The notes: generated from the letters alone by a model not told the origin. DNA of 64,000 nucleotides from Phyllobacteriaceae bacterium (GCA_023954255.1 JAMLIH010000004.1:1-64000), one strand, 5' to 3'; shown: positions 16,777 through 26,403, numbered from the stretch's first letter. Made by a program: numbers and translations.

Positions 16777-18933
16777 TTAGCGGTTGCGCCAGTCCGCGAG
16801 GGCCTCGGAAAAGACCTTCTTGCCTTCCGGGCCTTTTTCCAGCGTCACCAGTCCGCGCCGGCCGGTAAGATAGGTAATCGGAACATCGATCCAGTTCGCC
16901 GTCTCCAGCAGCGCCAGATTGGTCTGCTGCGCCTGTTCCAGATTGTTGAGCGCAATCAGGAAGAACCCGGCATCGATACGCGCCGGCACGCCGACGAGGC
17001 TCTCACCGCGCGCCTGTTCCGTCGACTTCATGACGAAGCGGGAAATCTGGTCGATATTGCCACCGGAAAACCCGGGCGGCACTGTGAAGAACAGTTCGAT
17101 GATGTGGCTCGCCGGAAGGGCTGCATCCACATTGCGCTTGATGGTCAGGTTGAGTTGGAGCCCGCGGGCAGGAACCTCCATCACACCCTTGATCACCGCT
17201 TCCGGTGCCGATCCGTCCTCCGGCGGCTCGTTTGCCAGCGTCCAGGAAATCGCGCCGTCATCACGGCTGGCGCCGTTCGTGCCGAACCCTTCTTCGTAAA
17301 GGAAGGCCTTTTCCCCGGCCAGCAGGGCCGGCTGCTCGGTGGAGTCGGAAATGCCCGGCAGCTGAGTTGTCCCGCTCTCCGCGGTCTCGCTTCCGCTTTC
17401 AGTAGTGCCCGCAGCCGGTTCGCCCGGGTTTTCCTCCGATGCAGCCGCATCGCCGCCATCGGCAGGCTCGACAAGCTGCACCGGCTCATCGGCTTCCACC
17501 ACCGGCGTCTGTTCAGGTTCGGATGGCGTCACATCGCGGACAGCCGTCTGCTCGGATGGCTCGGTGGTCGACTCTGGCGCAGGCTCCGTGTTTGCGGAAG
17601 CCTGCCCGGAATCCCCATTTCCAAGCCGTGAAGCATCCTTTTCCGGTTCGCTCTGGCTGGCCGGGCTTTCCGCCTGCTGCTGCTCCTGCGGCGCCGAAGC
17701 ACCACTGCCGGCATCTCCGCCGGTCACATCCTCGATCAGTGCGGACACGGCGTTGACCGCCTTGCCGCCGGCCTCTTTCAGATCGTCCTGATAATAATAG
17801 GCGCCCGCGCCTGCGGCACCCACCAGCAGAACAGCGGCAAGCCAGCCGATTGCCTTGCCGGCACCGGACTTGCGCCGCGGCGGCGGAACGGGGCGCGAAG
17901 CCATCGGTTCGCTCTCAAGCGCCGGATCACCTTCCAGCTCTGAAACATAATCCGGTTGACCGACAGGCGGCTCCGGCGCACTCACGCTGATCGGACGCTC
18001 TATCGGCCGGGGCGAGGGCTGAGGTTCAGGCAGACGTTCGATGTCAGCCGGCTGACTGACAGGTTCCGGAATGGGTGGAACAGCGGCGGTTGAGAATTGT
18101 CCGCTGCCGGCAGCATCCTCGAATGGCGTCACATCCACCGGCTGCTGCAGTGTAGCGGAAACTTCGGGTGCCATTTTCGTCTGCGGCTGTGCTTCGAAAA
18201 CGGGCGGTGCCGGCTCTTCGGGAATCAGCACCTCAGGCTCAGCCTGGGGAACTGGCGGGGGCGCTATTGGCGTTGCTTCAGGCACAGGCTGAGGGATTAC
18301 GGTTTCCTCAACCATTGCCGCCGGTTCTTCCGCCATGGAAACCGGCGCTTCATCCACCGGTTCGCCAGCTTCCTCCACCATCTTGCGCAGCCGTTCCTGA
18401 TCGGTCTTGGAACGCGGCGGGCTACCGGCTAGCAGCGCGATGGCCTGCTCCTTCCATTCCTGGGTCTTCTCGAACCCCGGAATGCCGATCTTCTCGGTCA
18501 GCGTCGCAAGCTCGCCATCGGACATGGCGGCAATCTGGCTGACCGTGGTAATACCTTCAGCGGCAAGATGCTGCAGTGTCTTGTCGCCGATTCCGTCGAT
18601 CAGGATCGGCGTGTCGGCAGCTTCCGGCAACACGGAAGTCAGGCCAGCCTGGGGTGCTGCCGGCACGGGCTCGGGAGCGGGCAGAGCTTCCTCAATGACG
18701 GGCGGCGGGGAAACATCAGCGCTCGCCAGCTCATCCGCCTCCACCTGCCGGATGGCGCCTTCAAGCTGCTGCAACTGGGCGGCAATGGCTGCTTCCGCAG
18801 GCATCGGGTCCATGGCCCTGAGCTTGCGGTCGATTGTATCGCGTGCCTTCTGGTAGATCACCTGCCGGTTCGCGGCGGTGTTCTCAGCCAGCGCCGAAAC
18901 CGCCTTGGCGATAATCGAAACGTAGTCAGCCAT
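16777..18933 (-). CDS. membrane protein with helix-hairpin-helix and Pro/Glu-rich linkers
   Basis: This 718-residue protein has an N-terminal helical domain (1-45, YVSIIAKAVSALAENTAANR) of a type common in rhizobial hypothetical proteins, a helix-hairpin-helix-like segment (110-170, LIDGIGDKTLQHLAAEGITT), a Pro/Glu-rich linker, one membrane helix (361-381), an acidic periplasmic linker, and a folded C-terminal domain (about 555-718). The N part should face the cytoplasm. The role is unknown. The open frame reaches 18948; ATG 18933 begins the conserved MADYVS. Linkers have low complexity, so ORFs in other frames there are shadows. Confidence 0.8.
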   Translation of the reverse strand: MADYVSIIAKAVSALAENTAANRQVIYQKARDTIDRKLRAMDPMPAEAAIAAQLQQLEGAIRQVEADELASADVSPPPVIEEALPAPEPVPAAPQAGLTSVLPEAADTPILIDGIGDKTLQHLAAEGITTVSQIAAMSDGELATLTEKIGIPGFEKTQEWKEQAIALLAGSPPRSKTDQERLRKMVEEAGEPVDEAPVSMAEEPAAMVEETVIPQPVPEATPIAPPPVPQAEPEVLIPEEPAPPVFEAQPQTKMAPEVSATLQQPVDVTPFEDAAGSGQFSTAAVPPIPEPVSQPADIERLPEPQPSPRPIERPISVSAPEPPVGQPDYVSELEGDPALESEPMASRPVPPPRRKSGAGKAIGWLAAVLLVGAAGAGAYYYQDDLKEAGGKAVNAVSALIEDVTGGDAGSGASAPQEQQQAESPASQSEPEKDASRLGNGDSGQASANTEPAPESTTEPSEQTAVRDVTPSEPEQTPVVEADEPVQLVEPADGGDAAASEENPGEPAAGTTESGSETAESGTTQLPGISDSTEQPALLAGEKAFLYEEGFGTNGASRDDGAISWTLANEPPEDGSAPEAVIKGVMEVPARGLQLNLTIKRNVDAALPASHIIELFFTVPPGFSGGNIDQISRFVMKSTEQARGESLVGVPARIDAGFFLIALNNLEQAQQTNLALLETANWIDVPITYLTGRRGLVTLEKGPEGKKVFSEALADWRNR

Positions 18934-19007
18934 GAACCCTTTCCGCAACTCCTCCGGTTTTCCGCCCGGTTCTCCCGTTCAGGATGCGCGAGACACCGCC
19001 ACCTCTT

Positions 19008-20306
19008 TTAGTCGTGAAAAGGGTCTTGAACAAGTATGGTGTCCTCACGCTCCGGGCTTGTGGAAAGCAAGGCCACCGGCGCCTCGATCAATTCCTCGAT
19101 CTGGCGCACATACTTGACAGCCTGCGCGGGAAGATCGCCCCAGTGGCGCGCGCCTACCGTCGTATCCTTCCAGCCTTCCAGCGTCTCGTAGACCGGCACG
19201 ACCCGCGCCTGCGCTCCCTGCGAAGCAGGCAGATAGTCGATCCGCTTGCCGTCGAGCTCATAGCCGACACAGACCTTGATTTCGTCGAGCCCGTCCAGCA
19301 CGTCCAGCTTGGTCAGCGCGATGCCCGTAATGCCGTTGACCGCCACCGCCTGACGCACCAGCACCGCATCGAACCAGCCGCAACGCCGCTTGCGGCCTGT
19401 AACGGTACCGAATTCATGCCCCTTCTCGCCGAGAAACTGGCCGATCTCGTTTTTCTGCTCGGTGGGAAACGGGCCTTCGCCCACCCGTGTGGTGTAGGCC
19501 TTGGTAATTCCCAGCACATAGCCAACCGCACCCGGCCCCATGCCGGAACCGGCCGCCGCCTGGCCTGCAACCGTGTTCGACGAGGTCACGAACGGATAGG
19601 TGCCATGGTCTATGTCGAGAAGTGTACCCTGCGCACCTTCGAACAACGTGCGTTTGCCTTCCCGCTTCATTTGGTCAAGCAGCCGCCACACCGGCTCGAT
19701 GAACGGTACCAGCGTGTCGGCTACGGCGGTCAGTTCCTCGAATATCGCCTGATGGGACACCTCGGACTGGCCGAGGCCACGCCGCAGCGCATTGTGGTGG
19801 GTCAGCAGGCGGTCGATCTTGGCAGGCAGCGTTTCCTTGTTGGCCAGATCGAGCATCCGGATTGCCCGTCGCCCGACCTTGTCCTCATAGGCTGGCCCGA
19901 TGCCGCGCCGGGTCGTGCCGATCCTGGTGCCCGAGTTCGAGGCCGCATCCTCGCGCAGTCCGTCGAGTTCGCGGTGGAGGGAGAGAATGAGCGTCGCGTT
20001 TTCCGCAATGCGCAGGTTTTCGGGGCTAACGGCAACACCCTGCTCCCCGAGCCGCTGCATCTCGGCAACCAGCGCATGCGGATCGATCACCACGCCATTG
20101 CCGATGATCGCGAGCTTGCCAGGCCGTACGACACCGGAAGGAAGCAGGCTCAGCTTGTAGCTGATTCCGTCGATGACCAGCGTATGTCCGGCATTGTGGC
20201 CACCCTGAAAGCGCACAACGACATCGGCCCGCTCCGACAGCCAGTCGACGATCTTGCCCTTGCCCTCGTCTCCCCATTGCGAGCCGACGACCACCACATT
20301 TCCCAT
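19008..20306 (-). CDS. purA: adenylosuccinate synthase
   Basis: This 432-residue enzyme carries the P-loop-like [14 protein letters not shown] at the N-terminus, the IMP-binding [14 protein letters not shown], and ETLEGWK near the C-terminus. It joins IMP and aspartate with GTP to give adenylosuccinate, the first committed step to AMP. Length is as usual for the bacterial family. It is a single gene, in the same direction as the serC-serA pair but separated from it by the plus-strand permease gene. Confidence 0.98.
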   Translation of the reverse strand: MGNVVVVGSQWGDEGKGKIVDWLSERADVVVRFQGGHNAGHTLVIDGISYKLSLLPSGVVRPGKLAIIGNGVVIDPHALVAEMQRLGEQGVAVSPENLRIAENATLILSLHRELDGLREDAASNSGTRIGTTRRGIGPAYEDKVGRRAIRMLDLANKETLPAKIDRLLTHHNALRRGLGQSEVSHQAIFEELTAVADTLVPFIEPVWRLLDQMKREGKRTLFEGAQGTLLDIDHGTYPFVTSSNTVAGQAAAGSGMGPGAVGYVLGITKAYTTRVGEGPFPTEQKNEIGQFLGEKGHEFGTVTGRKRRCGWFDAVLVRQAVAVNGITGIALTKLDVLDGLDEIKVCVGYELDGKRIDYLPASQGAQARVVPVYETLEGWKDTTVGARHWGDLPAQAVKYVRQIEELIEAPVALLSTSPEREDTILVQDPFHD

Positions 20307-20532
20307 GACCCTTGCTCCTTCGCATCACGTTTCAGGCCGCCGGAAAAAAAGCTTCCGCCAGCAGGGGACAGACCCCAGGAAATTTTCTGCAATGCTCGGG
20401 AAAACCGGATAGCCACCCACCACCCGCCGGATTGCGGTTGTTATTAGTATGAATCTGGTTCAAACATCAAGGGTAGCACCGGGCCCGATCGCCCGGTTTC
20501 ATTTCACAACGGTACTTCCATCTCCGACACCG

Positions 20533-21444
20533 ATGCGCCTGTTTCAATGGCTTTACAGCCAGCCCTATCTTCTGCTGTTGCTCACTCCGGTCTTCTGGGG
20601 CGGCAACGCCGTGGCAGGCAAGCTGGCGGTTGGTCACATATCGCCGTTTCTGCTGACCACCATGCGCTGGGGTGCTGCTGTCGCCATTGTCATTGTCTTT
20701 GCCCTGCCCCACCTCAGGCGCGATCTGCCGGCCATCCGCCACCGGCTGGCCTTTCTGGCCATGCTCGGCGCCACCGGCTTCACCCTGTTCAACGTTTTGT
20801 TGTACTCCTCGCTGATCTACACGACGGCAATCAACGTCGCGATCATCCAGGCTTCCATGCCGCTTGTCGTGTTCCTGCTCAACTTCCTGCTGTTCGGCCA
20901 GCGTGCCACAAGCCTGCAACTGGCGGGCTTCGGTCTGACGCTGGTCGGCGTCGGCATCATCGCATCGGGTGGAAGCCTGGAAGTCCTGACAAGCCTCGCC
21001 TTCAATTTCGGCGACGTGCTGATTTTGATCGCGGCCTTCGCCTATGGCATCTACTCGGTTCTGCTCCGGCAGAAGCCGGAGATGCACTGGCTCAGCTTCA
21101 TCACCATCCTCGGTGCATCGGCCTGTCTGGCCTCCTTGCCCTTCTCCGCCTACGAGATCGCAACCGGCGCCGTCATCTGGCCGGACCTGCTGGGATGGGG
21201 CGTCGTGTTCTTCACCGCCTTCTTCCCCTCGATCCTCAGTCAGGTCTTCTGGATGCGCGGGCTGGAACTGATCGGTTCCAATCGTGGCGGCATCTTCATG
21301 AATCTCGTTCCGGTTTTCGGCGCCTTGCTGGCGATCGCCATTCTCGGCGAGCGCTTACACCTCTACCACGCCATTGCGCTTGTCCTGGTTGTCGGCGGCG
21401 TCTGGCTGTCCCAGCGCCGCCGAAGAACCGCAATCGCTCAATAA
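20533..21444 (+). CDS. EamA/DMT family permease
   Basis: This 303-residue protein has ten predicted membrane segments in two EamA repeats (WGGNAVAGKLAVGHISPF near the start and FMNLVPVFGALLAIAILGE in the second repeat). The substrate cannot be told; family members export amino acids or other metabolites. I chose MRLFQWLYSQPYLLLLL (20533), since the frame upstream to 20449 is hydrophilic. It stands between serA and purA on the opposite strand, and its stop is seven bases from the serA stop. Confidence 0.9.
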   Translation: MRLFQWLYSQPYLLLLLTPVFWGGNAVAGKLAVGHISPFLLTTMRWGAAVAIVIVFALPHLRRDLPAIRHRLAFLAMLGATGFTLFNVLLYSSLIYTTAINVAIIQASMPLVVFLLNFLLFGQRATSLQLAGFGLTLVGVGIIASGGSLEVLTSLAFNFGDVLILIAAFAYGIYSVLLRQKPEMHWLSFITILGASACLASLPFSAYEIATGAVIWPDLLGWGVVFFTAFFPSILSQVFWMRGLELIGSNRGGIFMNLVPVFGALLAIAILGERLHLYHAIALVLVVGGVWLSQRRRRTAIAQ

Positions 21445-21450
21445 GCGGGT

Positions 21451-23046
21451 TCAGCCGACATCGAATTCCAGCGCATTGGCGCGCTGGAACAGCCCGGTTT
21501 CGAGCAACTTCGCCAGCACACCCTCCGGCACCGGCTGGTCGATATAAAGCAGCGCGATCGCGTCGCCCCCCGGTCTGTTTCGCCCGAGCTGGAAATTCGC
21601 GATGTTGACGCCCGCCTGACCGAAGACCGTTCCCAGCGTGCCGATGATGCCCGGCACGTCGTGGTTGGTTGTGTAGATCATGTAGCGGCCGATCTCGGCA
21701 TCGAGGTTGATGCCCTTGATCTGGATGAAACGCGGCTTGCCGTCGGAAAACACGGTGCCGGCGACGGAACGCTCCTGCTTCTCGGTGATGATGCGCAGCT
21801 TGATGTAGCTGTCGAACACACCCGATTTGTCCTGCACGGTTTCCGAAATCTGGATACCGCGCTCCTTGGCCATTACCGGCGCGGAGACCATGTTGACATC
21901 CTGCACCTGGCTCTTGATCAGGCCGGCAATCGCGGCTGCCGTCATCGCCTTGATGTTCATCTTTGCAACACCGCCGTCATAGGTGATTTCCACCTTCTTG
22001 ATCGGCTCTTCGGTCACCTGTCCGACAAACGCGCCAAGATGCTGCGCAAGCTTGACGAATGGCGTCAGCTTGGGCGCTTCCTCCGCCGTGATAGAGGGCA
22101 TGTTGAGCGCATTGGAAACCGCACCCTTAATCAGATAGTCCGACATCTGCTCGGCAACCTGCAGCGCGACATTTTCCTGTGCCTCGGTCGTGGAGGCGCC
22201 CAGATGCGGTGTGCAGATGACATTCTCAAGACCGAACAGCGGGCTGTTGACCGCCGGCTCCTCGGCAAAGACGTCGAAGGCTGCACCTGCCACCTTCCCC
22301 GCCTTGATCGCCTCGGCAAGCGCTGCCTCGTCGACCAGTCCGCCGCGCGCGCAGTTGATGATCCGCACGCCCGGTTTCAATTTGGCGATCGCATCGGCGC
22401 TCAGGATGTTGCGGGTCTTGTCGGTCAGCGGCACGTGCAGGGTGATGAAATCGGAGCGCTCGAAAAGCTCGTCCAGTTCTACCTTCTCGACACCGATGGC
22501 CGACGCCTTGTCGTGGGAGAGGAACGGATCATAGGCGATGACCCGCATCTTCAGCCCCTGCGCACGCTCGATGACGATCCTGCCGATATTGCCGGCGCCG
22601 ATCACACCCAGCGTTTTGGCGGTGATCTCGACACCCATGAAGCGGGATTTTTCCCACTTGCCGGCCTGGGTGGAAATGTCGGCTGCAGGAATTTGCCGCG
22701 CCAGGGCCAGCATCAGCGAAACCGCGTGCTCTGCCGTGGTGATCGAGTTGCCGAAAGGCGTGTTCATCACGACGATACCCTTGCGCGAAGCGGCAGGAAT
22801 ATCGACATTGTCGACGCCGATGCCTGCCCGGCCCACCACCTTCAACCGGCCGGCCGCATCGATCAGCTTTTCGGTGACCTTGGTTGCCGAACGGATCGCC
22901 AGGCCATCGTAATTGCCGATGATTTCCAGCATCTTCTCCTTGTCCTTGCCGACCTGCGGCATGTAGTCGACCTCGATGCCGGCACGGCGGAAGATGTCGA
23001 CGGCGGTTTCGGACAGCTTGTCGGATACGAGTACACGGGGTGCCAT
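21451..23046 (-). CDS. serA: D-3-phosphoglycerate dehydrogenase
   Basis: This 531-residue enzyme has the D-2-hydroxyacid dehydrogenase fold with the NAD site GVIGAGNIGRIV (about 145-156), catalytic Arg in NCARGGLVDE, and His in CTPHLGAST, then the intervening domain and a C-terminal ACT domain (about 455-525, YTTNHDVPGIIGTLGTVFG). It oxidises 3-phosphoglycerate in the first step of serine synthesis and is probably inhibited by serine through the ACT domain. It follows serC with 96 bases between, so an operon is likely. Confidence 0.98.
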   Translation of the reverse strand: MAPRVLVSDKLSETAVDIFRRAGIEVDYMPQVGKDKEKMLEIIGNYDGLAIRSATKVTEKLIDAAGRLKVVGRAGIGVDNVDIPAASRKGIVVMNTPFGNSITTAEHAVSLMLALARQIPAADISTQAGKWEKSRFMGVEITAKTLGVIGAGNIGRIVIERAQGLKMRVIAYDPFLSHDKASAIGVEKVELDELFERSDFITLHVPLTDKTRNILSADAIAKLKPGVRIINCARGGLVDEAALAEAIKAGKVAGAAFDVFAEEPAVNSPLFGLENVICTPHLGASTTEAQENVALQVAEQMSDYLIKGAVSNALNMPSITAEEAPKLTPFVKLAQHLGAFVGQVTEEPIKKVEITYDGGVAKMNIKAMTAAAIAGLIKSQVQDVNMVSAPVMAKERGIQISETVQDKSGVFDSYIKLRIITEKQERSVAGTVFSDGKPRFIQIKGINLDAEIGRYMIYTTNHDVPGIIGTLGTVFGQAGVNIANFQLGRNRPGGDAIALLYIDQPVPEGVLAKLLETGLFQRANALEFDVG

Positions 23047-23142
23047 TACACTCTCCTTGATGGATGCGGCGCCTGCACTCCTGCTGGCCTGCCGCGAAAA
23101 ACAATGTCGGGAAGCACCGGCCGCAACGGCCGGGATCGGGGA

Positions 23143-24318
23143 TCAGGCAGCAGCCTTCAGGCCGCGCAGCGCGGTTTCGAACGCCCATTGAAGCCAGGGC
23201 AGCAAGCCCTCCACATCGGTGCGCTCGACCGTTGCGCCGGTCCATATCCTGAGGCCCGGCGGGGCATCGCGATAGGCGCCGATATCGAGGGCAACACCCG
23301 CTTCTCCAAGTGCGGAAACCATCGACTTGGCGAAGGCGGCCTGTTCGTCCTCACCCAGTGCCAACACTCTTGGATCGGTGATCTTCAGGCACACGGAGGT
23401 GTTGGAGCGCGTTTCGGGAACCACCGCCAGAAAGTCGAGCCATGCCGAACGCTCGACGAAATCGCGCAGGGCGGCAAAGTTGTCGTTCGCCCGGCCGATC
23501 AGGGCGGAAAGTCCACCCAGGGACTTCGCCCAGTAAAGCGCATCGAGATAATCCTCGACGCAGAGCATGGAGGGCGTGTTGATCGTCTCGCCCTTGAAAA
23601 TGCCCTCGATCAGCTTGCCGCCTTTGGTCATGCGGAAGATCTTCGGCAGCGGCCAGGCGGGCGTATAGGTTTCCAGCCGCTCGACCGCGCGCGGCGACAG
23701 GATGAGAATGCCGTGCGCGCCCTCTCCGCCCAGCACTTTCTGCCAGGAAAAGGTCACCACATCGAGCTTGCTGTAATCGAGTTTCTGGGCAAAGGCTGCC
23801 GACGTGGCGTCGCAAATAGTCAGTCCTTCGCGCTCTGCCGGGATGAACCCGCCATCGGGAACCCGTACGCCGGAAGTCGTGCCATTCCAGGTGAAGACCA
23901 CATCGCGGCTGAAATCCACATCGGAAAGATCGGGCAGTTCGCCATAGGGCGCTTCGAAAACCCGCACATCGGGCAGCTTCAGCTGCTTGGCGACATCGGT
24001 GACCCAGCCCTTGCCAAAACTCTCCCAGGCAAGCATGTCGACGCCGCGCTCGCCCAGAAGCGACCACAGTGCCATCTCCACGGCGCCGGTGTCGGACGCA
24101 GGCACGATGCCTATCCGGTGGCTTTCGGGAACCTCAAGAACCTCGCGCGTCAGCCTGATGGCCTCGGCAAGCTTGGCCTTGCCTTCCTTGGAGCGGTGCG
24201 AGCGGCCCAGCAAGGCGTCGTTGAGCGCTTCAGGCGACCAGCCAGGGCGCTTGGTACAAGGTCCGGATGAAAAACGGGGATTGGCCGGGCGCATTGCCGG
24301 CATCGGTATCGGAGACAT
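23143..24318 (-). CDS. serC: phosphoserine aminotransferase
   Basis: This 391-residue PLP enzyme belongs to the alphaproteobacterial SerC subgroup ([18 protein letters not shown] at the N-terminus; the PLP-binding Lys is in [14 protein letters not shown]). It makes phosphoserine from phosphohydroxypyruvate and glutamate, the second step of serine synthesis and also used in vitamin B6 synthesis. serA follows in the same direction. A structured leader covers the ribosome-binding area. The third enzyme, SerB, is not in the window. Confidence 0.97.
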   Translation of the reverse strand: MSPIPMPAMRPANPRFSSGPCTKRPGWSPEALNDALLGRSHRSKEGKAKLAEAIRLTREVLEVPESHRIGIVPASDTGAVEMALWSLLGERGVDMLAWESFGKGWVTDVAKQLKLPDVRVFEAPYGELPDLSDVDFSRDVVFTWNGTTSGVRVPDGGFIPAEREGLTICDATSAAFAQKLDYSKLDVVTFSWQKVLGGEGAHGILILSPRAVERLETYTPAWPLPKIFRMTKGGKLIEGIFKGETINTPSMLCVEDYLDALYWAKSLGGLSALIGRANDNFAALRDFVERSAWLDFLAVVPETRSNTSVCLKITDPRVLALGEDEQAAFAKSMVSALGEAGVALDIGAYRDAPPGLRIWTGATVERTDVEGLLPWLQWAFETALRGLKAAA

Positions 24319-24319
24319 G

Positions 24320-24372
24320 GTCTACCCTTCCAGATAGTGAGCCCCTCGTTGGGGAGGGGTGGCCCACTGGCG
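24320..24372 (-). promoter_or_regulatory. structured leader of serC (serC RNA motif-like)
   Basis: On the minus strand, directly before the serC ATG, AGTGGGC pairs with GCTCACT and, inside it, CCCCT pairs with AGGGG around a CCCAACG loop (24336-24368). It is followed by CTGGAAGGGTAGACC and the start. This matches my memory of the serC RNA motif found by comparative genomics ahead of alphaproteobacterial serC genes. The ligand, if any, is unknown. Its closeness to the ribosome site points to translational control. Confidence 0.65.
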
Positions 24373-24485
24373 GAATTAGACAAGGATGTGTCGCATGTCA
24401 ATCGGTAAGATAGGCAGGTTGAATTTGCCGCATCCGGATTGTTCAGACTGCCGATCGTCCCCCCGCCTGAACGCCTCTGCGAGAA

Positions 24486-24514
24486 CAAAAAAAGCGGCTC
24501 AAAACGAGCCGCTC
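24486..24514 (-). terminator. terminator of the left OMP gene
   Basis: On the minus strand AGCGGCTC, a GTTTT loop and GAGCCGCT form a hairpin followed by a run of T, 30 bases past the stop at 24544. Confidence 0.9.
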
Positions 24515-24543
24515 CTTGCATGCATGCCTGCTGGCGGAGTGGG

Positions 24544-25350
24544 TCAGAGGTCCCAGCGCAGCCCGAACTTTACCCGGTGTGTTCTTAAGCCGTCGGTATT
24601 GTTGCCGCCGCCAATTGCCGGCCCGTCGCCGATGTTGAGGTAATGATAGGCAAAATCGAGCTTCGTATTCGGGGTGATGTCGACAGCCGCCCCCGCGGTA
24701 AAGCCGTAGGAGAGCACCCAGACGTCCCGTTCCTCGTCCACGACCACCGCAGTGGCCTGCTCGCCAGTTTCTCCCGGTGGAATAAGGCAGTATATGCTCG
24801 GCGTCGGGTTGCAGATCTGGGTGCGTTTTTCACTGCTTCTGATGTTGGCAGCTCCCAGTCCAATGCCGGCATAGGGTGTAAAGGCGCCGAACCGGCCGAG
24901 ATCGAAATAGGCGTTGCCCATGACGTTGGTGATACTGGTGGAAGTTTCGATGACTTCATCTCCGTCCACCTTCACATAGGCCATCAGGTTTTCATCGACA
25001 CCATCGAACAGTACGGAATTGGTGCCGTTTTCACTGGCCTCGAGGACATGCTCCAGGGAGATATCCCAACGCAGGTTTTGGGTGACGTACTGGCCGAAAC
25101 CAGCAGAAATCCCGATTGCGTCCTCGTAGTCGAAAGAGAACAGGTCGCCGCTGTCACTGTCGTAGTCATAGCCGCTTTCCTGCCTGCCGGCGAAATTGTA
25201 GCTGATGTCACCCCGCAGATACCAGTTGCCGTGGGGCACCACCCGCTGTGCGCTGCTGCCATCCTGTACCGCTTGACCGGCTTGCGCAGGAAAAGCCGTT
25301 CCGCATAGGCCGCAAAATGTAAGATATATTACAAAGCGCGAGTTTCTCAC
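24544..25350 (-). CDS. outer-membrane beta-barrel protein (Omp25-like), copy 1
   Basis: This 268-residue protein has a signal peptide (RFVIYLTFCGLCGTAFPAQA) and a barrel domain with alternating aromatic strands: GNWYLRGDISYNFAG, FGAFTPYAGIGLGAANI, LDFAYHYLNIGDG and the C-terminal strand VKFGLRWDL. It resembles the Omp25/RopB-type eight-strand porin-like family. The start is a GTG at 25350 with TTGGGG ahead; the longer frame to 25560 crosses the neighbour gene and a terminator. It is a distant tandem relative of the next gene, with its own terminator. Confidence 0.8.
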   Translation of the reverse strand: MRNSRFVIYLTFCGLCGTAFPAQAGQAVQDGSSAQRVVPHGNWYLRGDISYNFAGRQESGYDYDSDSGDLFSFDYEDAIGISAGFGQYVTQNLRWDISLEHVLEASENGTNSVLFDGVDENLMAYVKVDGDEVIETSTSITNVMGNAYFDLGRFGAFTPYAGIGLGAANIRSSEKRTQICNPTPSIYCLIPPGETGEQATAVVVDEERDVWVLSYGFTAGAAVDITPNTKLDFAYHYLNIGDGPAIGGGNNTDGLRTHRVKFGLRWDL

Positions 25351-25383
25351 GATAAGCACCCCAAGGTTGTATATCCAGACGAG

Positions 25384-25411
25384 AAAAAGCCCGGCTTGAG
25401 CCGGGCTTTTA
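25384..25411 (-). terminator. terminator between the two OMP genes
   Basis: AAAAGCCCGGCT, a short loop and AGCCGGGCTTTTT on the minus strand form a hairpin with T run, seven bases past the stop of the right OMP gene. It separates the two OMP transcripts. Confidence 0.9.
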
Positions 25412-25417
25412 AAAACC

Positions 25418-26218
25418 TTAGTTGAAGGTCCAGCGAATGCCGGCGCGTACAGTGTGGATCTTGATGTCGCCATCGAAACCCTGCTGGCCGGAGTTGGCAT
25501 TGCCGCTCTCGAAGTTGAACATGTGGCCGCCTTCGATGTGCTTGAAGGTATAACCGGCATCCAGCTTCATGTTCGCCGTCAGATCGTAGGACACACCGGC
25601 ATGCAGCGCATAGGCAAAGCGCCATTCGCCATTGCCGTCATGTTCGGAGTCGCCTGGCGAACCGGTACAGTCGCCGGATACGCAGATCTCGTTGTTGTCG
25701 ATATCGCTCCAGTGCACCACGGCACCGCCGATACCGGCACCGGCATAGGGTGTGAAGCCGGCGAAGTTGCCGAGATCGACATAGGCGTTTGCCATCAGCG
25801 TGGTTACCGCCAGCTCACCGGTATCTTCGTAATTACAGGTTCCGCTGACACCGCACGCAACGCCGTGGGCAGAAGAGCCGTCGAAGTCGGCCCAGAAGTG
25901 ATGATCCACGGTAACGTCGAAGCGGAAGTAGTCGGTGGCCTGATAGCCGATACCGCCTCCGAGCATCCAGCTTTCGCCGAGGTCGTATTCCTCGAAATCG
26001 CCGGTAAGCGTTGCGGAACCCTGATAGTATTCCACACCGTCCACGGCCACGTGCGAGTAACCGGCATCGCCCCGCAGATACCAGCCGCCGATGGCGATGG
26101 TGCGGACTTCCGGAACCACCTCAACGACGGGAGGCGGGATCAGATCTGCTGCATTCGCAAATGCCGAAGTGGCGAGCAGACCTGCCGTAAAAATCGAAAA
26201 TTTGAAAATGCTGCGCAT
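25418..26218 (-). CDS. outer-membrane beta-barrel protein (Omp25-like), copy 2
   Basis: This 266-residue protein has a signal peptide (FKFSIFTAGLLATSAFANAA), a short Pro-rich linker, and a barrel that shares with copy 1 the strands GGWYLRGDAGYSHV, FAGFTPYAGAGIGGAVV and the end VRAGIRWTFN. It contains four Cys between residues about 128 and 190 (ACGVSGTC; ICVSGDC), which may form disulfides in loops. ATG 26218 has AGGAAGGA at the right distance; ATG 26227 lies too near to it. The upstream region is rich in CtrA-like TTAA pairs. Confidence 0.85.
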   Translation of the reverse strand: MRSIFKFSIFTAGLLATSAFANAADLIPPPVVEVVPEVRTIAIGGWYLRGDAGYSHVAVDGVEYYQGSATLTGDFEEYDLGESWMLGGGIGYQATDYFRFDVTVDHHFWADFDGSSAHGVACGVSGTCNYEDTGELAVTTLMANAYVDLGNFAGFTPYAGAGIGGAVVHWSDIDNNEICVSGDCTGSPGDSEHDGNGEWRFAYALHAGVSYDLTANMKLDAGYTFKHIEGGHMFNFESGNANSGQQGFDGDIKIHTVRAGIRWTFN

Positions 26219-26294
26219 GACTAGCATCCTTCCTGCTTGCGCCGACAAAACGGCAGATGACTTCAATGTCAGGCTGGAAGATCGCGCAGAAAGG

Positions 26295-26351
26295 TTAAGG
26301 CGTGCTTAACCGTACTCGTTAAGGTTAAAAAAAATGGTTAACACAAATTAA
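26295..26351 (-). promoter_or_regulatory. cluster of CtrA-like TTAA elements ahead of OMP copy 2
   Basis: Six TTAA tetramers lie in 57 bases. The pair at 26295-26309 (TTAAGGCGTGCTTAA) has the exact seven-base spacing of the CtrA consensus; other pairs are spaced six or nine. The cluster is 77-133 bases ahead of the OMP start. CtrA or a similar regulator may control this gene; this is inferred from the motif. Confidence 0.55.
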
Positions 26352-26378
26352 CCACGAAATATCCTTGGCGCACAAAAG

Positions 26379-26403
26379 CAAACCGGCCCCCGAGGCCGGT
26401 TTA
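26379..26403 (-). terminator. terminator after glmM
   Basis: On the minus strand AAACCGGCCTC and GGGGCCGGTTT form a hairpin followed by GCTTTTG, about 60 bases past the glmM stop. Confidence 0.75.

Noticed and set aside
20361..20378. GGGGACAGACCCC palindrome between purA and the DMT gene
   Set aside because: A short inverted repeat of a kind found in scattered intergenic repeats, but no second full copy in the window and no nearby RAYT transposase.
18984..20447. 487-codon plus-strand frame opposite purA
   Set aside because: Shadow of purA; PurA is certain from its motifs.
21661..24270. 869-codon plus-strand frame opposite serA and serC
   Set aside because: It lies wholly antisense to two well-recognised enzymes and has no domain; GC-rich codon use makes such long shadows common.
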